A stretch of 13,618 nucleotides of DNA. Source: Candidatus Bathyarchaeota archaeon (lineage in GTDB: Archaea > Thermoproteota > Bathyarchaeia > TCS64). Each line of letters begins with the position of its first letter. The first letter of the stretch is position 1. Location of the stretch: NCBI GenBank assembly GCA_013619005.1, contig JABXKY010000240.1, positions 1 to 13,618 of the forward strand. The letters are read 5' to 3'. The notes beneath the pieces were generated by a model that was given only the letters and a program-made list of their open reading frames with translations, was not told where the DNA came from and made no database searches. The position numbers and the translations under genes were made by a program. This document shows, in pieces, positions 1-6,581 of this stretch.

Positions 1-236
1 GCGTAGCACAGCTTGTTTGCCTGTTCGGTGATGGCGTCTATGACGGCCTGGTTCCTGTGGCCCAGGTTGCTGCACATGAGCTGGGATGAAAAGTCCAAGT
101 ACCTTTTCCCATCGAGGTCGGTCAAGTAGCAGCCCTCGCCGGACTCCATTATCACCGGGTTCCACGTGTTCTCGTATCGCCACGTCCCGTAGACGTACTT
201 TTTCTCCATCTCCCTGATCTCAGAATGCTTTGACAT
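1..236 (-). CDS. Class III (PLP) aminotransferase, N-terminal fragment
   Basis: This gene is cut by the left window edge; 78 complete N-terminal codons are visible. Reading back from the ATG at 236-234 gives a protein starting MSKHSEIREMEKK. It then shows the family III aminotransferase N-terminal signature: NPVIMESGEGCYLTDLDGKR, then YLDF and an SNLGH motif, then a helix-like stretch ending near NKLCY. In this family the region forms the small domain that closes over the PLP site; the catalytic lysine lies much further on and is not visible. The relatives are omega-amino acid, taurine-pyruvate, 4-aminobutyrate and acetylornithine aminotransferases. The tryptophan-rich start (TWRYENTW) reminds me more of the omega-amino acid group than of ArgD, but a fragment this short cannot settle the substrate. 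The gene diverges from the amidohydrolase, 78 bases away. A TATA-like element about 26-34 bases upstream of the ATG suggests a leaderless mRNA. Confidence 0.85.
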   Translation of the reverse strand, partial: MSKHSEIREMEKKYVYGTWRYENTWNPVIMESGEGCYLTDLDGKRYLDFSSQLMCSNLGHRNQAVIDAITEQANKLCY

Positions 237-251
237 GGCTTGCCTTCAGTT

Positions 252-274
252 TCCTAGGAATATAATATTTAGGA
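252..274. promoter_or_regulatory. Divergent TATA-like promoter element with inverted arms
   Basis: An AT-rich core (ATAATATTT, 262-270) lies between the aminotransferase start at 236 and the amidohydrolase start at 315. It is flanked by inverted arms TCCTA (252-256) and TAGGA (270-274). For the minus-strand gene the core is 26-34 bases upstream of the ATG, the leaderless distance. For the plus-strand gene it would place transcription start near 290, giving a short leader that contains GGAAGGT. Sharing of one box by both genes is inferred from position. The flanking arms could also be a regulator site. Confidence 0.55.
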
Positions 275-300
275 TAAGAGAGGGATGTATAATCGTCGAT

Positions 301-307
301 GGAAGGT
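301..307 (+). promoter_or_regulatory. Shine-Dalgarno site that decides the amidohydrolase start
   Basis: GGAAGGT at 301-307 is followed by 7 bases and then the ATG at 315. The upstream in-frame ATG at 285 has no such site, lies only about 20 bases from the TATA-like core, and would add ten residues (MYNRRWKVNE) that do not fit the family. The site therefore supports 315 as the start. Confidence 0.6.
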
Positions 308-314
308 CAATGAG

Positions 315-1928
315 ATGCACGCTGACATGGTTTTAGTGAACGGGAAGATAGTCACAATGGACTCCCAGGAGTCAACAGCAGAGGCAATTGCCGTGAAATA
401 CGGCAGGCTGCTGAAAGTGGGGACAGACAAAGAGGTCCGTGGACTTGTCGGTGAGGGCACAAGGGTCATCGACCTGAAAGGCAGGTGCGTCATACCCGGC
501 CTCATTGACAGCCACTGCCACATGATGAACGTGGGGGCGGGGAGGATGCTCTACGTCGACCTCAGCGAGGAGGCGGGGGTCCACTCCATAAAGGACTTGG
601 TTGGAAGGCTCAGGGAGCGGGCGGCGGCTACCCCCGCAGGTGAATGGGTGATAGGTTATCAGGAGGACGACTCCAAGCTCAAGGAGAAACGCCACCCGAC
701 GAGGTACGAGCTCGACGAGGCCAGCACAGAGCACCCCATAATCCTCTCAACGGTGGGCGGCCACTTCAGCATGGCCAACAGCCTGGCCTTCGAGAACGCG
801 GGCGTCAGCAAGGACACCCCTGACCCCGTTGGGGGAAAGTTCGACAGGGACGACAGCGGTATCCCCGTGGGTGGACTCCACGAGACAGCGATAGACATCA
901 TCAGACCAGAGGGGCGATCGGTCCCGACGCGGGAGCAGTCATACCGGGGAGCCAAGGAGATACTCCAGGAGTGCGCCGAGAACGGCCTGACATGCGTCTA
1001 CGACACAGTTGGCCGCTCCGAGATCAGGGCCGCCTTGGACCTGATGAACGCCGGAGAGCTCCCCATCAGGATGAGGATGGACATCTACATCGACCTTTTC
1101 AAGGAACTGGACACTCTGGGCATATACAGGGGGCTGGGCGACGACTGGCTCAGGATCAGCGGGCTCAAGTTCTTCTTCGACGGAGCCATCTCGGCCAGGA
1201 CCGCCGCAGTCACCGAGGAGTACCTCAACAAGCCCGGCTTCTACGGTGTCATGGCCACCACCCGGGAGATAGCCACCGAGAAGATCATGTCGGCGTACAA
1301 GGAGGGGTACCGCATCTCGGCCCACGCCAACGGGGACCGGGCCATAATCATGTACCTGGACATCATGGAGGAGGCACAGGCCAAGTACCCCCGTGATGAC
1401 CCAAGGAACAGGGACATCCACTGCACCGTCATAACCCCAGAGCTGGTTGACAGGATCAAGAAGCTGGGGATACTCCCCACCATCTTCGGCCCATACGTCT
1501 ACTACCACGGCGACAAGCTGATACCGGCCTTCGGCGAGGAGCGCCTAGAGCGCATGTTCGCGGCAAAGTCATTCCTAGACGCAGGGGTCAGGATCGCTGC
1601 CCACAGCGACCACCCATGCGCGCCCTACCCGCCGCTGATGGCCATCCACGGGCTGGTGAACAGGAAGACCAAGGCAGGTAGACCCATAGGCTCAAGTCAG
1701 AAGGTCTCAGTGACGAACGCCTTGAGGCTCTACACCGTCAACTCGGCTTACCAGCAGTTCGACGAGGACAAGCTGGGGAGCCTTGAGGAGGGGAAACTCG
1801 CGGACATGGTGGTCCTCGGGGAGAACATACTGACGGTACCGACGGAGAGGATCAAGGACATATCGATTGACATGACCATCATTGACGGCAGAGTGGTCTT
1901 CGCCAGGAAGCCCGGACAAGACTCATAA
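315..1928 (+). CDS. YtcJ-type amidohydrolase (Amidohydro_3 family)
   Basis: This is a 537-residue metal-dependent hydrolase of the amidohydrolase superfamily, YtcJ/N-substituted formamide deformylase group. The N-terminal beta-sandwich strand (MHADMVLVNGKIVTMD) leads into the TIM barrel. The HxH metal motif is in PGLIDSHCHM (H67, H69). Other expected ligands are K285 in GLKFFFDGA, H337 in SAHANGD, H369 in DIHCTV, and D432 in AAHSDHP. The C-terminus closes the beta-sandwich (LGSLEEGKLADMVVL, then TIIDGRVVFA). The length matches the usual 520-560 residues. Members hydrolyse C-N bonds in amides, formamides and cyclic ureides, and the exact substrate cannot be read here. There is no signal peptide, so it is cytoplasmic. 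The start at 315 is chosen over 285 because of the GGAAGGT site and the domain boundary. AlaX follows after 30 bases and may be co-transcribed. Confidence 0.9.
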   Translation: MHADMVLVNGKIVTMDSQESTAEAIAVKYGRLLKVGTDKEVRGLVGEGTRVIDLKGRCVIPGLIDSHCHMMNVGAGRMLYVDLSEEAGVHSIKDLVGRLRERAAATPAGEWVIGYQEDDSKLKEKRHPTRYELDEASTEHPIILSTVGGHFSMANSLAFENAGVSKDTPDPVGGKFDRDDSGIPVGGLHETAIDIIRPEGRSVPTREQSYRGAKEILQECAENGLTCVYDTVGRSEIRAALDLMNAGELPIRMRMDIYIDLFKELDTLGIYRGLGDDWLRISGLKFFFDGAISARTAAVTEEYLNKPGFYGVMATTREIATEKIMSAYKEGYRISAHANGDRAIIMYLDIMEEAQAKYPRDDPRNRDIHCTVITPELVDRIKKLGILPTIFGPYVYYHGDKLIPAFGEERLERMFAAKSFLDAGVRIAAHSDHPCAPYPPLMAIHGLVNRKTKAGRPIGSSQKVSVTNALRLYTVNSAYQQFDEDKLGSLEEGKLADMVVLGENILTVPTERIKDISIDMTIIDGRVVFARKPGQDS

Positions 1929-1958
1929 ACAAGTCCCGGGGCTTTCTGTACGAGAAAA

Positions 1959-2666
1959 ATGGAAGACAGCTTGCTCCTCTACACCGACAACCCAGAGCTC
2001 AAGGAATTCGACGCAGTCGTGACAAGGACAGGACCAAAATTTGTGGTCCTGGACAGGACAGGTTTCTACCCAGAGGGAGGCGGGCAGCCCAGCGACACCG
2101 GCAAACTCATCGTCAACGGCGACGAGGTGCGCGTCATCAAGGTCATGAAACGGGGAAAACAGGTCTTCCACTACCTAAGCCAGGACGTAGCCATCGGCGA
2201 GAAGGTCCACGGGTTCATCGACTGGGACACCAGGTTCAGGTACATGCGGCTCCACAGCGGGGAGCACCTGCTCACCGGCCTCTTTGAGGCCCTCGGCAGC
2301 GGCCCCAAGGTCTTCAGCAGCTTCAGCCAGCTGGACTTTAAGCCTAGCGATATCGACGAGGAGATGGTGGAGACAGTGAGGAAGAGGTTCAACGAGGTGA
2401 TCGAGCTGGACGTACCGGTTGAGGTCTATTACACGAGCCGCGAGGACTTGGACGTGGGCGACGATGAGCGCAAGCAGAGCTTCCTAGTGAAGATACCCAA
2501 CAACGTCGAGACTCTGAGGATGGTGAGGATCGGTGCCTTCGCCGAGACCTTCTGCATGGGCACCCACGTCAAGAGCACGGGGGATATCGGGAAGCTCAAG
2601 GTCCTGCGGATGGAGTCCAAGAAGAAGCGGAAAAAGATTGTCTACTTCGAGCTGGAAGACATCTGA
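1959..2666 (+). CDS. alaX: Alanyl-tRNA editing protein AlaX (AlaX-M type)
   Basis: This 235-residue free-standing trans-editing enzyme resembles the editing domain of alanyl-tRNA synthetase. It should deacylate Ser-tRNA(Ala), and possibly Gly-tRNA(Ala), in the cytoplasm. The N-terminal beta-barrel part carries the glycine-rich motif FYPEGGGQPSDTG (residues 36-48), which separates the medium and long AlaX forms from the short form. The zinc ligands are complete: H99 and H103 in RLHSGEHLL, and C199 and H203 in CMGTH. There is no catalytic synthetase domain and no long C-terminal extension, so AlaX-M fits. The start at 1959 lacks a clear Shine-Dalgarno. A weak CATAAAC at 1924-1930 is slightly too far upstream for a good leaderless promoter, so read-through from the amidohydrolase is likely. 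Its last 25 bases overlap the 3' end of lysA on the other strand. Confidence 0.93.
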   Translation: MEDSLLLYTDNPELKEFDAVVTRTGPKFVVLDRTGFYPEGGGQPSDTGKLIVNGDEVRVIKVMKRGKQVFHYLSQDVAIGEKVHGFIDWDTRFRYMRLHSGEHLLTGLFEALGSGPKVFSSFSQLDFKPSDIDEEMVETVRKRFNEVIELDVPVEVYYTSREDLDVGDDERKQSFLVKIPNNVETLRMVRIGAFAETFCMGTHVKSTGDIGKLKVLRMESKKKRKKIVYFELEDI

Positions 2667-3919
2667 CCGCGTAGAAGGTCTTGAAGTGTCTCCCGCTCCC
2701 TTATCAGCCGGCTTTTACCGTCCATAGCCATGACCTCCGCGGCCTTCGGTCTTGAGTTATAATGGCTGCTCATGGAGAAACCATAGGCACCGGCGTTCAT
2801 GATGGCCAGCAAGTCCCCCTCCTCCACCTTGGGGATCACCCGGTCCCTGGCGAAGATGTCACCCGACTCGCATAACGGCCCGTAGACTGTGTATGTCTGA
2901 GGAGGCTCGTTTAGGCCACTGGCGGAGTGGATGTGATGGTATGATCCGTACATCGCGGGTCGAACCAAGGTGTTGAACCCCGCGTCGACCCCCACGAACT
3001 CCTTGCCCGGACTCGACTTCAACGTTGTAACCCGTGTAAGGAGCACCCCAGCCTCCGCCACAAGGAACCTACCAGGCTCAAGCCAGACCTCTGGGCTGCC
3101 TAGACCTAACTCGCCTAGCCTCTGCTTCATGAACCCGAACAGGCGTTCAAAGAAAACGTCAATGTCAACCTCGTCCTCACCCGGTTTATACGGGACACCG
3201 ATACCGCCTCCGATGTCAATGAAATCAAAATCAATACCGGTCTCGTCCTTGACGTGGTTGGCTATCTCCAGAAGGCGGTTCACCGCCTTGATGAAATTGG
3301 ACACATCCATTATTCCGGACCCGATGTGCATCTGGATACCAAAACTGGACACTCCGGCCTCAAGGGCCAGCCTGTAAGCCTCGGGCGCCTGGCTCTCCCA
3401 GACACCGAACTTCACATCAGGGCCGGCGGTGATGACGTGCTCATGGTGACCCGCACCCACCTCAGGGTTGATCCTGACCGAGACGGTCTTGGGAACTCCG
3501 AGCTTCAGTAACCTACGCATCTGGGACACCGAGTCAATGTTCATCCTGTAACCAGCTTCAACGAGGTGCTTCAGCTCATCCTCTCGTACGCTGGTGCCCG
3601 TGAAAAGAATCTCTCCGGGACTGAACCCTGCCTCAACCGCGAGGAACGCCTCACCTGGACTGACGGCGTCGATCTCCACCCCCTCGTCACGCAGTACCTT
3701 CAGTATGCCGATGTTCGTGTTGGACTTGCAGGCGAACAGGATACGTGTTTTCCGGTAATGCTTCTGGACGGCCTTCTTGAGCAGGTTGACGTTGGTTCTA
3801 ATCCGGTTCTCGCTGTAAACGAAGAGGGGCGTGTCGTATTCATCGGCTAGCTGGGTACTGGAGACCCCGTCAATGGAAAGCACGCCGCCGTCATTCTCTA
3901 AAGGCCATCTGAGAGACAT
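2642..3919 (-). CDS. lysA: Diaminopimelate decarboxylase
   Basis: This is a 425-residue PLP enzyme of the alanine racemase/ornithine decarboxylase fold. It catalyses the last lysine step, meso-diaminopimelate to L-lysine and CO2, in the cytoplasm. The PLP lysine is K65 (LFACKSNTN) and the phosphate-binding glycines are at 237-239 (FIDIGGGIGVPY). EPGR is at 281-284. The hallmark cysteine motif is CESGD with C350, and GAYGFSMSSHYNSRP is at 377-391. CESGD and GAYG favour DAP decarboxylase over ornithine or carboxynorspermidine decarboxylases. The frame is open back to 4228, but the extra 103 residues are antisense to the next gene. The ATG at 3919 gives the normal N-terminus and has a TATA-like box about 26 bases upstream, suggesting a leaderless mRNA. 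It ends in a serine tail (SSSSK) overlapping alaX. No other lysine-pathway gene is certain in this window. Confidence 0.94.
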   Translation of the reverse strand: MSLRWPLENDGGVLSIDGVSSTQLADEYDTPLFVYSENRIRTNVNLLKKAVQKHYRKTRILFACKSNTNIGILKVLRDEGVEIDAVSPGEAFLAVEAGFSPGEILFTGTSVREDELKHLVEAGYRMNIDSVSQMRRLLKLGVPKTVSVRINPEVGAGHHEHVITAGPDVKFGVWESQAPEAYRLALEAGVSSFGIQMHIGSGIMDVSNFIKAVNRLLEIANHVKDETGIDFDFIDIGGGIGVPYKPGEDEVDIDVFFERLFGFMKQRLGELGLGSPEVWLEPGRFLVAEAGVLLTRVTTLKSSPGKEFVGVDAGFNTLVRPAMYGSYHHIHSASGLNEPPQTYTVYGPLCESGDIFARDRVIPKVEEGDLLAIMNAGAYGFSMSSHYNSRPKAAEVMAMDGKSRLIRERETLQDLLRGQMSSSSK

Positions 3920-3940
3920 GGGATTGTCAGGGAGATGAAC

Positions 3941-3950
3941 AGATATTAAC
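3941..3950 (-). promoter_or_regulatory. TATA-like promoter of lysA
   Basis: On the minus strand GTTAATATCT lies with its centre about 26 bases upstream of the lysA ATG at 3919. This is the distance expected when transcription begins at or next to the start codon. No Shine-Dalgarno precedes the ATG at the usual spacing. Confidence 0.6.
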
Positions 3951-3982
3951 CTGATTACACGAAAAAAACTAAAAATGGGAGG

Positions 3983-3990
3983 TTTTAACA
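3983..3990 (+). promoter_or_regulatory. TATA-like promoter of the toroid-fold gene
   Basis: TTTTAACA, preceded by purine-rich AATGGGAGG that could act as a BRE, is centred about 27 bases upstream of the ATG at 4014. The earlier in-frame ATG at 3975 lies upstream of this box and would be outside the transcript, so 4014 is the better start. Confidence 0.6.
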
Positions 3991-4013
3991 GGAAAAGACG
4001 GCCCCCTTCAATT

Positions 4014-5012
4014 ATGGGTTGGAAGAGCGTTCTGAAGGCAGATTCAACTGAATGGCTATTGGAGAAGGACAACCCTTCGGTAAGGTACTTTACGCTGAGG
4101 GAAATCGAGGTTCGGGAAGAGAACGATCCCGAGGTCCAGAAAGCCCATGACGAAATAATGGAATCAGCACTCGTCAAGGCTATTCTCCAAGCCCAGAAAC
4201 CAGAGGGATACTGGGAAAACGAGGACAACCTCTACCTGCCAAAATATACGGCTACAACAAACCAGATGCTTATCCTCGCCGAGGTGGGAGCCAAGAAAAC
4301 TTTAGAGATAGAGAAGGCAATTGAACACGTCTACAGGTTCCAGAGGAACAGCGGACATTTCCTCATTGGGTTACCCAAGACCGAGAGGGGAAGGAACAGC
4401 GTGGTCAAGGACGCGTGCTGCTACGATGGCAACATACTTCACTACCTCGTTCATTTCGGCTACCTCAACGACCCTAGGACTAGGAAGTTGCTGGAGTTCA
4501 CTTATGATTACTACGACAAGGAGAACACGGGATGGAAATGCAGGGCGTACCCCATTGATCCTTCAAAGGTTTTCCCGGTTAACTGCTTCATGGGACGCAC
4601 AAAGGTACTCAAGGCATTAAGCATGATTCCTGAGGACCAACGGGACCCACAGATGAAGGAGATTATTGACCTGGAAGTCGAGAAAATACTCGAAAACGAT
4701 GTGTACAGGTACCTCAGGAACTCTGATGAGAGCAGAAAGGAAAAGGCAGGGTGGAAACGGTTTGGGTTCCCATTGTTCTACCAGGCTGACCTACTGGAGA
4801 TATTGAATACTCTGACACGACTCGGGGTCAGGGACGAGCGGATGCGAGACTCAGTGGATGTAGTCATCAACGCCCAGCAACCCGACGGGAAGTGGCTTCT
4901 AAAAAACACGTACAACGGCAAGATGTGGAGGGACATCGAGGAGAAGCACAAGCCAAGCAAGTGGATAACTCTCAGAGCCATGTGTGTGCTCAAAAAGTGG
5001 GATGAATTCTGA
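4014..5012 (+). CDS. Prenyltransferase/squalene-cyclase-like toroid protein, function unknown
   Basis: This 332-residue protein appears wholly alpha-helical, with features of the terpene-cyclase/prenyltransferase (alpha/alpha toroid) fold. It has QW-like repeats: LQAQKPEGYW (59-68), RFQRNSGHF (108-116) and NAQQPDGKW (286-294). The opening WLLEKDNPSVRYFTLREI and the closing PSKWITLRAMCVLKKW resemble a family of archaeal and bacterial hypothetical proteins that, from memory, databases sometimes mislabel as nitrogen fixation protein NifH. It has no P-loop, so NifH is excluded. Cysteines C135, C136 (DACCYDGN), C176 (GWKCRAYP) and C191 (NCFMG) could form a metal site as in prenyltransferase beta subunits, which is inference. 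The classic squalene-cyclase DxDD motif is absent, so cyclase activity is doubtful. It has no signal peptide or membrane segment. Its base composition is more AT-rich than its neighbours. It diverges from lysA. Confidence 0.75.
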   Translation: MGWKSVLKADSTEWLLEKDNPSVRYFTLREIEVREENDPEVQKAHDEIMESALVKAILQAQKPEGYWENEDNLYLPKYTATTNQMLILAEVGAKKTLEIEKAIEHVYRFQRNSGHFLIGLPKTERGRNSVVKDACCYDGNILHYLVHFGYLNDPRTRKLLEFTYDYYDKENTGWKCRAYPIDPSKVFPVNCFMGRTKVLKALSMIPEDQRDPQMKEIIDLEVEKILENDVYRYLRNSDESRKEKAGWKRFGFPLFYQADLLEILNTLTRLGVRDERMRDSVDVVINAQQPDGKWLLKNTYNGKMWRDIEEKHKPSKWITLRAMCVLKKWDEF

Positions 5013-5028
5013 TCAAATTCTGAATATC

Positions 5029-5037
5029 GTTTATAAC
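5029..5037 (+). promoter_or_regulatory. TATA-like promoter of the lemA-htpX operon
   Basis: GTTTATAAC is centred about 23-25 bases upstream of the ATG at 5055, between the toroid gene stop (5012) and lemA. It would place transcription start at or just after 5055. AGGTGA at 5060-5065 lies 10 bases before a second in-frame ATG at 5076, so two starts compete. Confidence 0.6.
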
Positions 5038-5054
5038 CCTTGGTTCAATCATTC

Positions 5055-5624
5055 ATGTTAGGTGAAACAAATCAAATGATTTGGACGATAGTAGGCGCAG
5101 CCGTGGTAATCGGCGGTGCCCTGGTTCTACTTTACGTTAATTACTACAACAGGATTCAGACCCTGAGCAACCGCATAGAGGAGGCATGGGCCCAGATAGA
5201 CGTACAGCTACAGAAGAGGTACGACTTGGTCCCAAACCTGGTAAGCACTGTGAAGGGCTACGCCAGCCACGAGAGGGAGATATTCGAGTCAATCTCCGAA
5301 GCAAGGGCTGGCATGGTATCCGGCAGCAGGCAGGCAAGGGTAGAGGCGGACAACATGCTCACCCAGGCCATGGGAAGGCTCTTCGCGATAGCCGAGGCAT
5401 ACCCCGACCTGAAGGCACAGGAGAACTTCAAGCTCCTACAGGAGCAGCTGGAGGGCATCGAGAACAAGATCGCCTTCGCGCGTCAGTTCTACAACGACAC
5501 TGTGCTGGACTTCAACAACCTGGTGACCACCATCCCCGGCGTATGGTTCGCGGGCGGACGAGGAAAGGAAGATTTCCTAGAGATCCCCGACGAGGCCAGG
5601 GCGGCCCCGAAGGTAGAGTTCTAG
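5055..5624 (+). CDS. lemA: LemA family membrane-anchored protein
   Basis: This 189-residue protein has one N-terminal membrane segment (about residues 9-29, IWTIVGAAVVIGGALVLLY). A helical domain with the LemA core follows: EEAWAQIDVQLQKRYDLVPN, then LVSTVKGYASHE and ISEAR. The family forms a short outside tail, one transmembrane helix and a cytoplasmic antiparallel helical bundle. Its molecular role is poorly defined, but it is repeatedly found beside the protease HtpX, as here, where the htpX ATG begins one base after the lemA stop. A joint role in membrane protein quality control is inferred from that pairing. A frame extension from TTG 5040 is possible but lies over the promoter. The ATG at 5055 is at the leaderless distance. 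The ATG at 5076 (MIWTIVG) has a GGTGA site and also fits the family, so the start is uncertain by seven residues. Confidence 0.88.
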   Translation: MLGETNQMIWTIVGAAVVIGGALVLLYVNYYNRIQTLSNRIEEAWAQIDVQLQKRYDLVPNLVSTVKGYASHEREIFESISEARAGMVSGSRQARVEADNMLTQAMGRLFAIAEAYPDLKAQENFKLLQEQLEGIENKIAFARQFYNDTVLDFNNLVTTIPGVWFAGGRGKEDFLEIPDEARAAPKVEF

Positions 5625-5625
5625 T

Positions 5626-6528
5626 ATGGAGAGAAGAAGCTTCCACGACGAGCAGTCCCGGAACAAGCGGGACAGTGTCCTGCTGGCCATAGTGGTCAGC
5701 GCGGTGCTACTCGCCCTCATCGTGTCCATCAGCTACATGTTTGACCCGAGCAGCGTCTACTTCATGGTACCCGTGGGCATCATGTTCACGGGCATCTACA
5801 CTTGGAGCAGCTACCAGTACGGCGACAGGGTCGTGTTGATGTCAACAAACGCCCAGCCAGCCGAGGGCTCCAGGTACATATACCTCAACGACACCGTCGA
5901 GGGACTGGCGATAGCCGCAGGGATACCCAAGCCCGACGTCTACGTGATGCCCAGCGGTGAGCTCAACGCCTACGCGACCGGTAAGAACCCTGAGAACGCA
6001 TCGATAGCCGTTACCCAGGGGCTCCTTGACACCCTTGACAGGCAGGAGCTTGAGGGCGTAATAGCTCACGAGATGAGCCACATCAGGAACAGGGACGTGC
6101 AGTTCATGACACTGGTGGCGGTGCTGGTCGGTGTCGCAGGCATCCTGAGCAACATGATCCTTAGGAGCTACTGGTACGGTGGTCGAAGCCGCAAACGGGA
6201 CAAGGACAGCGGGAACCTTGGCATCATAATCGTCGCGGTGGGTTTCCTGCTCGCCATACTGGCGCCTATAGTAACCCGTCTAGTCCAGTTGGCGGTCAGC
6301 AGGCGCAGGGAGTTCCTTGCAGACGCGTCTGCGGCCGAGATGACCCGGTACCCGGATGGGCTTGCAGACGCTCTGGAGAAGCTAGGGCAACACAACAGGG
6401 GAGATATGAAGGTGAGCGAGTCCGTGAGTCACCTGTTCATCAGTGACCCCAACAGGACAGCGTTGGACGCCATCTACAGCACCCACCCGCCCATCGAGGA
6501 GAGGGTGAAGCGGCTTCGCGAGATGTAA
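5626..6528 (+). CDS. htpX: Membrane zinc metalloprotease HtpX (M48 family)
   Basis: This 300-residue integral membrane protease of family M48B should degrade misfolded membrane proteins. Two hydrophobic segments at about 17-37 and 43-60 form an N-terminal hairpin. The cytoplasmic catalytic domain holds the zinc motif HEMSH (H148, E149, H152) in ELEGVIAHEMSHIRNRD, and the third ligand E229 in RRREFLAD. Two further hydrophobic segments lie at about 161-180 and 198-220, between the two motifs, as in HtpX. A conserved C-terminal THPPIEERVKRL is at 286-297. The length is typical (280-320). It is co-transcribed with lemA at a 1-base gap, so expression should follow the lemA promoter. All catalytic residues are present. 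Confidence 0.95.
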   Translation: MERRSFHDEQSRNKRDSVLLAIVVSAVLLALIVSISYMFDPSSVYFMVPVGIMFTGIYTWSSYQYGDRVVLMSTNAQPAEGSRYIYLNDTVEGLAIAAGIPKPDVYVMPSGELNAYATGKNPENASIAVTQGLLDTLDRQELEGVIAHEMSHIRNRDVQFMTLVAVLVGVAGILSNMILRSYWYGGRSRKRDKDSGNLGIIIVAVGFLLAILAPIVTRLVQLAVSRRREFLADASAAEMTRYPDGLADALEKLGQHNRGDMKVSESVSHLFISDPNRTALDAIYSTHPPIEERVKRLREM

Positions 6529-6551
6529 CCAAACCCCATTTATTCGTTTCA

Positions 6552-6559
6552 GTTAAATT
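6552..6559 (+). promoter_or_regulatory. TATA-like promoter of the CoA-transferase gene
   Basis: GTTAAATT is centred about 27 bases upstream of the ATG at 6582, consistent with a leaderless transcript. The preceding TTTATTCGTTT (6539-6549) is T-rich and may help terminate the htpX transcript. Confidence 0.55.
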
Positions 6560-6581
6560 CTCATCCATCCGTGTATCAGGT

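Noticed and set aside
939..1508. 189-codon minus-strand open frame within the amidohydrolase
   Set aside because: It lies opposite the metal-binding core of the amidohydrolase, has no start signal, and its low-complexity V/G/D/P composition is that of a shadow frame.
3920..4228. N-terminal extension of lysA by 103 residues
   Set aside because: The extension is antisense to the toroid gene, crosses both divergent promoters and has no similarity to the family. The ATG at 3919 gives the normal LysA N-terminus.
4014..5012. NifH or nitrogen fixation role for the toroid gene
   Set aside because: There is no P-loop or NifH signature; the label is a database error I associate with related proteins.
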